Part shown: piece by piece, positions 1 to 11,292 of the stretch
Numbering within the stretch: position 1 is the first letter of the stretch
How the letters are laid out: the number at the start of each line of letters is the position of its first letter
Source: Schistosoma mansoni
Taxonomy: Eukaryota; Platyhelminthes; Trematoda; Strigeidida; Schistosomatidae
DNA length: 64,000 nucleotides
Reading direction: 5' to 3'
Assembly: GCF_000237925.1 (NCBI RefSeq)
Contig: NW_017385993.1
Coordinates: 124,001-188,000 of the forward strand
Program-made: the position numbers and the translations under genes
Notes under the pieces: model-generated
The model's database searches: none
Told to the model about the DNA's origin: nothing
Seen by the model: the letters and a program-made list of their open reading frames with translations, nothing else

Positions 1-339
1 AATACCTTCACTCAATTCGGGTGCACAACTTTCTCTCATTATTTTCAACATTATTTTATCAATAGCCAAATATAAAGGATCAATTGATTGAATAAATAAA
101 TTATCATAAGGATTAGGTTGTTGTTTTGTTGTATTCATTTCTTTACCGGTTGATTCTGATTTCATTGTTAGTGTTGACAATGAGTAAGGAGTAAAAGAGG
201 ATTGATGTTTTTCTTGATTTGACAGAGTAACAGTTTTTGATTTACGAATTGGAAATGTTTGACGTTGTTCAATTTTATTAACTAAACGTTTCAATAGTTG
301 AATAGTTTGTACACGAAATTCTTTTTCGAATTCAATTGC
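1..339 (-). CDS. RIOX1: NO66/RIOX1-like oxygenase, C-terminal exon (continues off the left edge)
   Basis: Open minus-strand exon of 113 codons. The acceptor AG is at 341-340 and the exon begins AIEFEKEFRVQTIQLLKRLV. It joins in phase 0 to the exon at 1769-1888. The middle is low-complexity and Ser/Thr/Gln rich, looking like a lineage-specific loop. The end reads DPLYLAIDKIMLKIMRES followed by CAPELSE. In NO66/MINA53 oxygenases the region after the JmjC barrel has a helical dimerisation segment followed by a D-x-A-x-D stretch and a P-x-L(S/T) motif, and the order here agrees. The family acts in the nucleolus/nucleus as a 2-oxoglutarate and Fe(II) dependent ribosomal-protein histidyl hydroxylase. 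The assignment is from remembered family patterns, not a search. The exon is still open at base 1, so the C-terminal winged-helix part lies outside the window. Confidence 0.6.
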
Positions 340-392
340 CTTTAAGTGAATAGAAAATAATTCAAACAACAAGATATTTCTGCATGGATGAC

Positions 393-930
393 TGATTTAT
401 ATATTTATTTAAACACATAAATATTGGTACAAGGAGGCACCAAATACATATGCGCCTCACAAATGCCATTTGATTTGTGTGTGGTCTGTGATAATGCACG
501 GGTGCCCAAACTGAAGCAGGTGGTTTTCTTAGGGGGCCACACCCGGAGCCTTTAGCCTACAGACCTGATCCACAAGGCAGTGGAACATCATGAGGAGATG
601 CAGTTACATGGTAGCCGGTGACCAACGATTAATTCATACGCCATTTGTTCCCTCAGGATACTGGAGCCCATGTGCACCATTGGTTTGGAATCAGGGTTTT
701 CCAACTCCCCTAGGTAAACTCTCCGTGTCCACCAACCCGGTCAAAGCGCCGAACATTCGCTTTTCATCCTCTTAATTTTTTTAAACAACACCCCATCCCA
801 CCACGAGAAGGCAGTGAGTAGGACTTCCCTGGCAGAGGCTACATATTCGCGTGGCCATATGAGAGCATTTCGAGAGGGAGAGCAGACTCTCCCCACTCTC
901 GGCCGTACCAGGGCATTTGGGGGCATGGAT
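393..930 (-). repeat. SNRE repeat, near full length (~530 bp)
   Basis: Interspersed repeat whose A-rich tail, read on the minus strand, is TGTTTAAATAAATAAATA at 393-415. Its other end reads CCCCAAATGCCCTGG (complement, ~915-930). Similar copies lie at 22755, 38290, 41524, 48050 and 55349. It has no coding capacity and the small ORFs in it are spurious. The A-rich tail suggests retroposition. SNRE is a working name. Confidence 0.8.
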
Positions 931-1284
931 GACTGAAGGAATTGATAGTTGGTAAAAAGGTAATAGATTAACTTATTTTTGGTTCACTTCACAGGCAATT
1001 ATTCAACGAAATTGAATTTTAGCCACATTTTCGTATGAAGACTAGTAAAATTACTTAGTTGTCTACAGTGAAATAGGACCCAGTTTGAACTTGTAACGGT
1101 CGAAAGTTCAGTATTTCAATTATTAGATTGAAGTTTTATCTTTTTGGTAGATAACCATACTGAAAACATATCTAGCTATGATGATTGCATTACAAAGTAT
1201 ATACATAATTTTCCTTAGCGACGAGTATATATATGTACCATAATGTATGAGCGAATAAATGAGTGATAAGCTATCTTGATATTA

Positions 1285-1490
1285 AGCAAAGATGGATAGT
1301 GACTAGCAGTGGAATCCAGGACGCGCGTTTCGTCCTATTTGAGACTCGTCAGCTGGATGCACCTACATCTAAGAGTTGATGTTCACTCTGGGACTCGAAC
1401 CCAGTACCTTTCGCTTTAGACGCCATCGCGTTATCCACTCTGCAACTGAGTCCTGATAGCCACTTGCTTGTGCAATCGGGTGAACAATAC
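1285..1490 (-). mobile_element. Sm-alpha-type element with tRNA-like head and hammerhead
   Basis: On the minus strand the order is a GCACAAGCAAGTGGCTATCA leader, then a tRNA-like box A region (~1437-1426), then a perfect B box GGTTCGAGTCC (1401-1391), then a hammerhead ribozyme (1360-1296), ending with CATCTTTGC. This is the organisation known for the schistosome Sm-alpha family, which is transcribed by RNA polymerase III and self-cleaves. Confidence 0.88.
1296..1360 (-). ncRNA. Hammerhead ribozyme (Sm-alpha type, intact core)
   Basis: Read on the minus strand, CTGACGA is at 1352-1346, stem II is GTCTC...GGAC, GAAA is at 1331-1328, stem III is the very short self-complementary ACGCGCGT, and the cleavage triplet GTC is at 1322-1320. 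Stem I pairs ATCCAG (1358-1353) with CTGGAT (1319-1314). All conserved core bases are present, so the sequence predicts cleavage after position 1320 of the minus strand. Confidence 0.88.
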
Positions 1491-1768
1491 TAAGTGTACC
1501 TTGATATTGTTTTTAATGTAGCAAATTATACTTCCCTAACCAATTTATATTAGTTCATACTATTGTTTTCTGGTTTTATCCCTTGTTGGTTTGGCTTATT
1601 CACTTACAACTCCCTTATACCATATGGTCTCACAATATCATGGGTAGTTAATATGCTAGGCTTACTTAGCATAAGCTACCTATTATCATAATCAAATGAA
1701 AAATAAAGCTGAATTTAAACTAAGAACGATTGCAATATTCATGAGATAGAAATGGGGGGATCACTTAC

Positions 1769-1888
1769 ATGTATATTCGCTGCATCTTTATTAAAAAATA
1801 TTCCAAGGTGTTTGAAAGAATTAAGAGGAAGCGGTTTATTAAATTCTGGATCATTTTCCACAACATTCTTCATCATAATTGGTAACAA
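1769..1888 (-). CDS. RIOX1: NO66/RIOX1-like oxygenase, internal exon after the JmjC domain
   Basis: A 120-bp phase-0 exon with acceptor CAG at 1891-1889 and donor GTAAGT starting at 1768. It encodes 40 residues including PEFNKPLPLNSFKHLGIFF. The pattern PE-x-(R/K)-x-LPLN-x(4)-LG resembles the start of the helical dimerisation region of NO66 proteins. It splices in frame to the exon ending at base 339. Between this exon and the N-terminal exon at 9111 lie an RTE-B fragment and a 3.4-kb RTE-A insertion. Confidence 0.6.
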
Positions 1889-1949
1889 CTGAAATACAAA
1901 TATAAAGTCAATATTATATATAAACAGAGGGAAACCAGATGTGACGGTA

Positions 1950-2280
1950 AGCACACATAAATACTGGTACATATGGGTGCCAAAATAAATATGAGCCACA
2001 AAAATAAAAAAAAGTGAAATTGTGCAGAGATAGGGGAAGGAAGGAGAAGTATAATAAAAGTAAATAAGTCAGTGAAAGAGAACAGTTTGCAAAAGATATT
2101 TCAGTTATGAAAAATATAAACAGAAAAATTTCATTCAAGAAAGTTCCTCTAACTTTTATGAAGAATGTAAAGGGAAACTACAGCAAGACCGCTATTGGCT
2201 TCTGTTCTCAGTCATGTCTGATAACGTCTTAAGCCATTGAGTTAGTTGCACCGCAGTCAATATTGCTAAACTACAAACCT
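1950..2280 (-). mobile_element. RTE-B 3' end fragment
   Basis: The terminus at 1955-2000 matches the 3' terminus at 39768-39830 (GTACC...CAC...TGTG pattern), and 2150-2265 resembles the ORF end and 3' UTR of the RTE-B fragment at 40010-40080. The copy is 5' truncated and only its last codons remain. It lies next to the exon at 1769-1888 and in the intron of the NO66-like gene. Confidence 0.6.
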
Positions 2281-2514
2281 TACCCAGTCAGTCAGTTACA
2301 ACGTAGAACTTCGTACGTACCTACATCAGTTCCAGTTGCCATACCACATTAGCACAGAGATCCAGTTGTCGATTCAAATCCCATATTGGTAGAAGTATTA
2401 AGAGTATAAGTATTATGTGAAAGATAAGGGTTTAAAGATGTTATTCAAGGAGTATAATCCAGTGAAATAAATTTGGAAAGAGAAAAAAGAAAGGGACATG
2501 AAGAATTCAGAAGA

Positions 2515-4548
2515 TCAAAATTTGGTAGAACACAAAGAGTGGATGCACCTTCGCCATCGCAAACGATTTTGATCCATGTCATTCAACGTTTCTAACCATC
2601 GGTTGCTATCATCTCGCGAATCCCAATCAGGTAGTCTACACCTACCAACACGGCCCAGTCCACTTGTCAGCGACTTCATGGATTTATGCCATGTTTTGGT
2701 CTGGCCGCCCCTAGCTTTCTTCCAACCTGCTCCTACACCATAAAGCATTGCACGTCGGGGTAGTCGGTGGTTGGGCATACGTAACACGTGTCCCAGCCAT
2801 CTCAACTGATGAAGTTTCATTACTTCATCAATCGATTTGCCATCCTTACCTAGTACCCGTTTCCTAACAACTATATTACTTACCCGGTGGTCCCAGGATA
2901 TACGAGCAATGCTTCGAAGACACCTATGATCGAATACTAGTAGTCTACGAATATCCTCTACTCTCATCGGCCATGTTTCACTGCCATAAAGTAGGACGGA
3001 ACGAACTACTGCACAGTAAACCCGTTCTTTTGTTGCTAGACGGATATCTCGCCTACGCCATAAATGATGCAAGTTGGCAAAAGCTAGTCGAGCCTTCTGT
3101 ATTCGTGCTGGGATTTCGTCACACACCAGACCACAAGGGCTGATGAGACTCCCAAGATAAGTGAAGCTGTCAACACGCTCAACTACTTTACTCCCTATCA
3201 TTAGTTCAGGTATCGATGCAACACAATCCTGAAGTAACATTTTGCACTTCGAGGGAGAGAATCGCATCCCGAACATGCCTGCATTGTTGCTTATAGTGGT
3301 CAGAAGACTCTGCATTTTGTCAGCGTCTTCACCGAATAAAACTATGTCGTCGGCGTATTCTAAGTCAACAAGTGAATCTCCTGGTAAAAGTTCAAGTCCA
3401 GGAGATTGAGATGATGAAAGTGTTATCTCTAAAAGCATGTCAACGACAAAGTTAAACAAGAATGGAGAGAGTGGACAGCCCTGACGAACACCATTTGAGG
3501 TAACCAATTCTGATGACAGTTCGCCATAGGCTCTAACTCGATCAGTTGTGTTCGAGTAGAGAGCCTTTATGAGGTTAATGTACTTCTTTGGTACTCTTTT
3601 CACTGACAAACACTGCCATAGAACCTCATGATTAACGGAGTCAAATGCCGCCTTAAGGTCAAGAAATACTACGATTGTGGGACGTCTGAATGTATGTCTA
3701 TGTTCTAGGACCTGACGTAGAGTGAATATCTGGTCTATGCAACCACATCCAGGTCGAAAACCAGCCTGGTTTTCTCTAGTCTGCTCTTCACGAGCTTTGG
3801 TTATGCGCCTAAATATTATTGAAGCTAATATTTTAGACACTATATTAGTCAAACTGATTCCTCTGTGATTGTCACAGGAGGACTTTTGTCCTTTCTTATA
3901 GACTGGCACAATCAGTGATTGGGACCAGTCAGATGGAATTACGTCCAGTTCCCAGATTCTACCTAAGACCTCAGTCAATCTCGTTGCTAGTACTGTACCA
4001 CCATCCTTAAAAATCTCAGGAGTAAACCTGTCAGGGCCTGCGGCTCTCCCTCGCTTTAGATTTCCTATAGCTTTTTTAACCTCGTAGAGAGTTGGAGGAC
4101 TTACATCAATTTGCCATTCAGGACGACTGGGGATCGTGGGTAACTGAAGTGTGGCTGAAGGCCAGTTGAACTGATCCCTAAAGTGTTCCGCCCATCGATC
4201 CAACCTCCTGGATTGAGAATGAATGATATGCCCATCTTTGTCTGAGATAGTTTCGCTAATAGTTGGGTTCCTAATGCCGGTTCCTTTAATAAGTCTGAAT
4301 AGCTGTCTGCTGTTACCTATTGCCGCTGCCTTTTCCATCTCTCTTGCTTTCGCTACCCACCACTGTTCACGATCATTGCGTAGGCTTCTTATTAGCCTTC
4401 GCTTAAGCTGACTCCGCTCTTCGTTATGTTCAGAGCCAGGTGGGGTGAGTTTTCGAGCATCTATCAGTGCGGTAAATGCTGCCGAGATCCATTGTTTCTC
4501 GCTGACCTTATGGCTTACCTTACTAGCGGATATCACTGCTGCTTCCAC
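2515..4548 (-). pseudogene. RTE-A reverse transcriptase half (second part of broken ORF)
   Basis: Continuation of the RTE-A polyprotein after the frameshift, 677 residues. Motifs in order are GRAAGPDRFTPEIFKDGG, NHRGISLTNIVSKILAS, ENQAGFRPGCGC, VVFLDLKAAFDSVNHEVLW, GVRQGCPLSPFLFN and the catalytic LEYADDIVLFGED. The C-terminal section is typical of RTE elements (LRWLGHVLRMPNHRLPRRAM). The RT domain is intact, but it is cut off from the endonuclease, so the copy is probably not autonomous. Confidence 0.88.
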
Positions 4549-4592
4549 AGCTTTACGGATGTCATTCCACGCTGCTTCGGGGTGGGCACAAC

Positions 4593-5732
4593 TTACATGT
4601 CTGTCTGTTTTTCCAGTTGTTCCTGAAATATATTCTTAGCTTGCCTATCATTAAGTAGAACTCTTAGAGGCTTCCCTGCAGTGTCTTTCGTACGTCCAGT
4701 AAGACGCAGATAGATACGTGCTCGCACTAGAGCATGATCTGAGTCTAAACATGTGCTCCAGAATGAGCGACAGTCTTCTATCGAGCCCCTCCATCGGTGG
4801 CTGATAGCGATGTGATCTAATTGGGTCCAACGTTGGGACGAATTCGGGGGTCGCCAGGTCAAAAGATGTTTTTCCTTATGCTTAAAGTTAGTATTTGCAA
4901 GAAATAGGCGGTTATCTGAGCACAGCTGCAACAGACGGTCGCCATTATCTGTCCTTTTAGCCACGACACCATAAGATCCACCCAGGTGTCTTTCCCTTTC
5001 ACTTAGTTTACCTACTTGAGCATTGAAGTCACCAGACACTATTACTACATCAGAACGCCTAGCTTTTCGGAGAAGGTCAGAAAGTTTCCTGTGAAACTCA
5101 TTTTTTATATCGTCTGAGCTGCAGTTAATGGGAGAGTAGGCAGAGACGACGAAGAGGCAACGACGAGTTTCCCTATCTTTCCGAGTCCTTAGTGATCCGT
5201 TTAGTCGGACAGCGCATAGACGGCTGTCTACTGGGATCCAGTCTAAAAGAGCTAGTTCTGCCCTAGGACTTAATGCTATACCTACTCCAGTGAGGCCACG
5301 GGAAGCAGCATCAGGGCTTCCAGATACACGAAGCGTGTATCGAGATGGTTCTTTATTATGACATAGTGAGGTCAAATGAATGACGCTACTCGGATCTTGT
5401 ATGTGCGTTTCGGAGACGCAGCACACATCGATGGTGTAAGATTCTAGAGTCCTAGCTAAGGAAGCCTGTTGTCCTATTTGGCACAATGTTCGGACATTAA
5501 AAGTTCCTACATGTAGTTTAGAGCGTGGTTTCAGGAGACCAGGAATAACGTTCCGTGTACTTGAATCGTTTTCCCTAGCGGTGCGAGGTGATAAAAGGAC
5601 GTGGGAAGGGTTAGTCGTGGAGATAAGAGTTATTAGGAGTTGGAAGGATTTGAAAGTGACCAACTTGGTCTCGTGTGCTGTTACGGGTATGAGGGCTAAT
5701 ATCACTTCCCGGCTGCCCACACCCTTACCCAC
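4593..5732 (-). pseudogene. RTE-A endonuclease half (first part of broken ORF)
   Basis: AP-endonuclease-like domain of an RTE retrotransposon. It shows LHVGTFNVRTLCQIGQQ near the start, then CCVSETHIQDPS, SGDFNAQVGKLS, TQLDHIAISHRW and the DSDHALVRAR motif, which are the expected Mg-binding and catalytic blocks in order. Relative to the intact copy, the reading frame is lost after QLEKQ by a 4-base net deletion near 4590, giving a stop after about 379 residues. The first ~45 residues are in a different frame from the intact copy, so the ATG at 5732 is not the authentic start. Confidence 0.85.
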
Positions 5733-5735
5733 TAA

Positions 5736-6149
5736 TCAATAGCCTGAATATGAGGTCAATTTCAAGTCTCCAACCTTAAAAAAAACAAAGTTGAAAAATC
5801 CATAACAAACTCGAAGCTATGAAGAATAGCAGAAAACAACTAGATAATTCTAGAGGTGTCTTAAAGGTGATGATACAAAATTATCAGTTTGATTAACTAG
5901 AAAATCAGGTGGGGTTTGGAAAGTTAAATATAATCCCATTCGGCTGATCATTACCACTGATATTTTTAGCGGATAAGGTTGGATATCCTAGCTCTCTGAA
6001 CATCTATGGATGAAATGATTTCTATTGTGAACTAAAATAAACTGTTGAGTTACAGGATCCTATTTACATAATATTCCAACGAATTCGGCCAATGATTTTG
6101 AGGTAAAAGTGTTACCAATCAAGATAAAACAGTTAATACGCTTAAAATT
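5736..6149. other. No recognisable feature
   Basis: AT-rich spacer between two retrotransposon fragments. I see no open coding stretch on either strand and no JmjC motif. Confidence 0.5.
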
Positions 6150-6650
6150 ACTTGATACAGTCAGTCAGCTACAACGTAGGACCAGGCACATATATGCATT
6201 AGTCCAAGTTACCATACCTCGGTAGCACAACAAGATGATCACCGAATTCATAGAAGTATTTAATTTAGTGGTTGTAATATATAAAAGAAAGGTTGTATAT
6301 AAGGATAAAGTATAGGAAGGAAGTTATGAAGCAATTTTAATCTCAAGGTTTAAGGGAAGATAAAGAGTGTATACACCTACGCCATTGTGATCGATTCTGA
6401 GCCATGTCACACAGAGTCTCCAACCATTGGTTACGATAGTCACGCGGACCCCAACCAGGTAGTCTGCATCTACTAACATGGCTCAGACTAGAAGTTAGTG
6501 ACTTCAAGCTCTGATGCTACGTTTTGGTTTGGCCACCCCTAACTCTCTTCCAGCCATCCCCGATACTAGTCAGCATAGAGCGTCGTGGTAATAGGTGTTC
6601 AGGCATACGTAACACATCATGTGTCACATAATGTGACTTATTCACCAAAT
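6150..6650 (-). mobile_element. RTE-A2 3' end fragment
   Basis: The minus strand ends in AGCTGACTGACTG (6150-6172) preceded by GGACC-x-GCATA...TGCCTGGTCCTACG. The coding end at 6360-6630 resembles the RTE-A C-terminus but in a diverged subfamily also seen at 43655, 53880 and 59233. The 5' part is truncated. Confidence 0.75.
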
Positions 6651-9110
6651 GCATAATCAAAGTACTCAGTTATAATTGAGGTATCAGAGCTAGATGACAC
6701 AGGATTTAGAACCAGTAACTAAGTGGTTTTCAAGTTAAATGATTTCAATACTAAAAAAAACCAGTGAGTACTTAGTTCCTATACAATTGGTTGTAAAATA
6801 GCATCTAGAGAAACAAACACACGTACATATATTCTTTTGTAAATTCTAAATAACAATGAGTAGTTTCTTTTATTCATTACAAGAGTCTGGTTTTTTTATA
6901 TAGCTAAACTTAGACTGATATTTGAGAGGGACAACCTTTTGTAATCGGCCTATTACAATTTCGAAATAAGTGTGGTGGCTAAGTAAAGTGGTTTATCAAT
7001 CTCAAAAGTTTTATCTACAACGAACTATATTTGTCTAAAGAACCACCGATGGACAGACAACACTACAAATGAATTATAGTTTAAAATAATATGGATTATT
7101 GTATTACGAAACAGGGTTCGCAGCGAAAACTGGACGAATAATGGTGTTTTTCTTTGACGAATGTGAAAAGGAAATTGAATGCTGTGGTCATCGTTACCAG
7201 AAAGCCTGAAAGTAGAGCCCGAGAGCGGTAACATATAGTCTTCTCTGAGTAGTTTTAGACACGTAAGCTCAGTACATTAAAAGCGGTGGAAACCTGTGGG
7301 GCGAGATAAGGTGTGGCTTTTATAGGGCTGACATTTTATAATCCCCTTTCATCATGAGAACGTACCACTCTTGTACTAGTTGTCTGAAGGAAACAGATCA
7401 CTTCATTCACACTCTTATACAGTCCACAGTACGATTTCACCGTCACACACTACGTTTCTTGCTTTGAAGGCTCTAAGATGTAGTTTGTTCCAACCAGTAT
7501 AGCTCAATTGGTTCATTAAGACAGGCAAACCTGACTACCACGTCAAGATAGCATCAACGGTCAGGATTCCTACCACTTAGTCACTATTTTATGAACATTA
7601 CCATGGAAATAAGGATTTCCCGACTATGAAACAATTTATCCCGTCGTTACTAGCCAATTAATATTTACAAACTATTGTGTTGAATTCCAGATCATATACT
7701 TCTGCATGAAGTATGAACAGATGATGTTATTAGGAATGACAACGGAGGCTCTACATTGCAACTATTTAGTTCAGAGAATACTAAAACGATAACAAATGCG
7801 CCTATCTATGATTGAAATCTTTTCCATCATTACTCACGTTTTGTTTGAAATTTTCGATAGCGTATGATACTGAGCAAGAGCAACGAAATGATGCAGGTAT
7901 TGAACTTAAAATCACACTTTCAATGTGCTTGAAATACCTAAACCACAAAACAACTATAATAGTGGATCAGACAGTCGTCTAATATCCAGCACAGGTTTAC
8001 AAGTCGTTTGTTTTCTATTACAAATTTGTTGTGTAATACTTGAGTTAGGATAGCAGCACTTAGATTCTGACTAGATTTCATGCTCATACTTACCTTTCTA
8101 ATCATTTACTAGCTTTCACCGGTTACGTTCGTATGAGAGGGTATGACAAGTTCATTAAGTGTCAAAATACTGTTTAGGTGGCAGTGATTAAAGTAAATTA
8201 GTCAAAAAGAGTATTTGAGCATACAATTAACGAGACTGTTTCTCTACATGTTTTCTATGCTCAATTACCATTTATCTTGAAGTCCAGTGCCGTTTGACAT
8301 GGAAATATGTTCAAATAAAGTTGTAGGCGAGCAAACCACAACATGCAATCGGTCCATAAAGTCATCAACCGTTAGGATATTTGTGGATTAGTGCACCCCA
8401 TCTGATTGGAGTCTGTGAATCATTTGTGATCGATGGTTAAAGACATGGTTGAAGAACCAGTCACTGGCGCAGGTGCGTTGGTCCTTAACTTTCACCACAT
8501 TTTTAGTCTAAATATTATTTCGCAATTTTCATACCACCAAAACATTCCTTCTTTTAGAACAAAATACGTGTTTTGTCTGCTTTACAATCAAAGATACTAT
8601 TGCTATTCCAATTACTTTAATATTCATTTCATTAATTTCATATGATTATGTTAACACGAGTTGATAAACATCTGAGCAAGGTCGTACACAGTTTATGACG
8701 AGCTGACTGACTGAAATGTTATCCTTAGGCAATCTATCACACTTGATATTTGCTCTAGCAGGAATATTTAATGGAAACAATGTATAAGACAAGTCGAGGG
8801 GAGCGAAATTATTAATTAATGGCTACAAATCCATCACACTGATATCTTTGCTTGTCACTGTTTTTCTAATAAAATAAGTGCCACATTACTTATAGGACGT
8901 TTTTTCTCCAATAAGTAAGGCTTTCTCTTCTGAATTCCTGTTTTGTCCCATTGAGCATTGTTACCGACTTAGAGAGTTTATTAAAAATGGTACGTCGTTG
9001 CTAGTTATTTTCTATAAAGTAGGGGAAACAATCGCCTCATGAATAAAATGCTGATTAGTACAAAAATCTATTTAGTGTAATAGAAAACCAAATGAAATTA
9101 CTAAACAAAC
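6651..9110. other. Presumed intron 1 of the NO66-like gene; nothing recognised
   Basis: Both strands were read for JmjC motifs (HYDD-type iron ligands, a PRG-x-IHQ-like second histidine block) and none was seen. Short open frames here (for example at 7025-7234) resemble no family and look random. Confidence 0.4.
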
Positions 9111-9634
9111 CTGAAAAATTCTTCTAACGCAATGGGCTCCAGTATTTCTTTGAGTAATTGTTCGCCTTGTTTCAAAGGATTTAAGCTACTGGTAATCTGT
9201 TTCGAAGATACTGACAAAGTCTCAGAGCGGAATGGGGCATTCAAAAGACCGTTTTTAGGAGACTGTATACAGTCTTTTCCAGCAATCGTATTACTGTCTA
9301 ATACCTGTTTAAGGTCACACTTTTGTTTCTTTGGATGTAAATTTTGAAATTCTTGATCAGATTCAGAAGTTAAATCTGCAGTGTTTAAACTGGATTCGAG
9401 ATCTCTAGTTTTAGAACAGCCAATATCTGTCGCAAAGGACCCATCATTTCCTGAGAATTTACGCTTCCTTCTCCTCCGTTTCTTCTTAGTATTACTTTTT
9501 TCGTTTAGTTGATTCGATGTTTCAGAGGCTAAAGGTTTTGAAATTTTATTTACACTGCAAGGGCCATTTAGTGTATCCAATGATCTAATTAATTTTTCAG
9601 TCAGTGACATACCTTCTGAGCTTTTAACTTTACC
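9111..9634 (-). CDS. RIOX1: NO66/RIOX1-like oxygenase, N-terminal exon
   Basis: Minus-strand exon with an acceptor (TTTATTTTAG) just upstream of 9634 and a donor AG/GTTTGT at 9110. The first ATG is at 9610 and gives 166 residues; eight further in-frame codons lie between the acceptor and that ATG, so an upstream coding exon or spliced-leader addition is possible. Residues ~42-51 are a basic run, KKKRRRRKRK, a likely nuclear/nucleolar localisation signal. Residues ~55-140 are polar and disordered. The last residues, LLKEILEPIALEEFF, match the helix before the JmjC barrel of NO66 (pattern LL-x-P-x(4)-FF, normally followed by a WE(K)KP segment in the next exon). The exon ends in phase 2. The next exon was not found, so the call rests on this terminal motif, the basic N-terminus and the same-strand C-terminal exons at 1-1888. 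Confidence 0.55.
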
Positions 9635-10576
9635 CTAAAATAAATACAGGTGAAGTACGAAACTGATGTCCTGAGAAAAAGAAAGTTTGGAAGCTAATAG
9701 CAAAGTCTAACCTATGTATTTCAAAACCCACATACGTAAGATTTCAATTAGAACGCTGCATTTTAACATCCAATCAGTGTTTTTCTTTATTATCTAAATG
9801 ATTTCGGACGCGTTACGCGAGTAGGCAATAAACTAGTTACAGGCCTCTGCGAGTCCTTCCGTAAAAAACGATTAAAACGTCCTGACGGTTTCCTTATGAC
9901 GGAACGCGGATCGACTAAAGATTAGTGACCAGAATTGTGGCTAACATACTACATGTCAACACGTATTTTCTCTTGGAATAAGAATGATCGATACCAAGGT
10001 CACAAGACAATTAAAAACCTACAATCAGTAAAATTTAGCATTAAATTCGGCCGGTAAACCTAAAATCTACTGCTGAATTAATGAAGGTTCATGGTGCACA
10101 TATCAATCTAGCACGTTTATCAAATCATACCGAACCTAGATGACAACTATCAGCTGCATTATGATACAACTGTATTTAGTGAACTACAATAAAGATATCA
10201 TCAAGTAGGTGGAACCCTGCCATACGCATGGAGACTGAAAAACAAACCCAAACTTAATAGGAATGGTCTCTGCAATGAAGGACATGGTCATCCCCTACAC
10301 ACTGACCGATCAGCAGGTCGACCTTATTGCTGAAGGCCTCACGACTTTCCGCTAGTATGCCCTAAGAAAGTCACTTTTAGTTCATCCTATATTATTGTAA
10401 ATTTAGAAAAATCCTTACCTGACTGCTTAGTTTCTCCAAGCGATAAAAATCCCTCGCAGATAGCATTGTAAAAAGTCTACTGACGTGCTTTAATTTACTG
10501 TAACGTGTTATCGGCGTTTATTTGAAGGTAAGGGAGATCTACAAACAACAACATACAAACTAAGGTCAGTGAGTGT
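9635..10576. other. No recognisable gene
   Basis: No long open frame, repeat match or RNA structure could be supported upstream of the NO66-like N-terminal exon. The promoter of that gene should lie here or further right. Confidence 0.4.
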
Positions 10577-10770
10577 CCGAGGAGGGAGAACATGACGTGC
10601 CAGGAACAACGTATATATTTCAAAAAATCGAACAACTCTAATCTGTTACAAAAGGGAAAGCTTATTTACAAAGTAGTTTGATATATCATTTACAAGTCCA
10701 CTTTACACAAGCCTAGTCCTTCTACTTCAAGAACATTAACTCTTTGTTGCCCTGGAATAAGAAAACAAAT
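10577..10770. repeat. 194-bp direct repeat, left copy
   Basis: Almost identical over 194 bases to 13391-13584, starting CCGAGGAGG and ending AAGAAAACAAAT. Read on the minus strand it begins TTTTCTTATTCCAG followed by a short open frame GQQRVNVLEVEGLGL ending in a stop, then AT-rich sequence with GTAAATAAGC. It could be an LTR pair, a duplicated terminal exon or a repeated regulatory segment. Confidence 0.75.
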
Positions 10771-11292
10771 CCATGTTATTCACACTGAACAGCAGTTTTC
10801 AAGCTACACTACCTCCTCTCTTAGTGAGGTTCCATCCTCAGTGCTTGGTTGTAGACATGAATATACCATGCCTTCTTGATGGTACATCGTAAAAGTTGAT
10901 GGCGAGCGGGGTTTAACAAGAGTATTCGTACTTCAACAAGTAAATGTATTTTATTCCCAAACATTTAGGTAGCATATCAGGAACCTGTGGACCCACTGCA
11001 ATAATATGCATTAAGCTAAGATATATTGAGATATCTCATCATCCCAACATACAGTCGACGACTTACTGATAAAGGATGGTAAAATAGCTTTACTAGTGTG
11101 GCGGTTCGCGTCTAAGAAAAAAGGTACTTTGTGTACTAGAGTAGCATAAGTGAGGAGGAATGGGAAAGAAAAAGCGAAAAAAGCAAGTTGACAACCAATG
11201 CACACAATGCACTTACATAAAACAAAGAAAGTAATAAACAACAGCCATAAGTAACACAAGCCTCAAATTGTGACAGTTCTGCCCAAATAATC

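Larger units (their letters stand above)
2285..5735 (-). mobile_element. RTE-A non-LTR retrotransposon, 5' truncated and frameshifted
   Basis: Minus-strand copy of the element found intact at 25350-29293. The 3' end carries the TGAC-type tandem tail at 2285-2297. The 5' end stops near 5735, where the intact copy has about 480 more bases. It sits in the presumed intron of the NO66-like gene in the same transcriptional orientation. Confidence 0.88.

Noticed and set aside
1385-1455. Possible tRNA gene (also at 36481, 54580-54645, 57455-57525 and 58130-58200)
   Set aside because: A and B boxes are present, but the cloverleaf is incomplete and each is followed by a hammerhead; they are promoter heads of short retroelements, not functional tRNA genes.
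4223-4639. Plus-strand ORFs inside RTE-A
   Set aside because: They are shadows of the minus-strand endonuclease/RT reading frame.
7480-7560. tRNA-like segment with GGTTCATTAAGACAGG
   Set aside because: No B box at the right spacing and no pairing stems.
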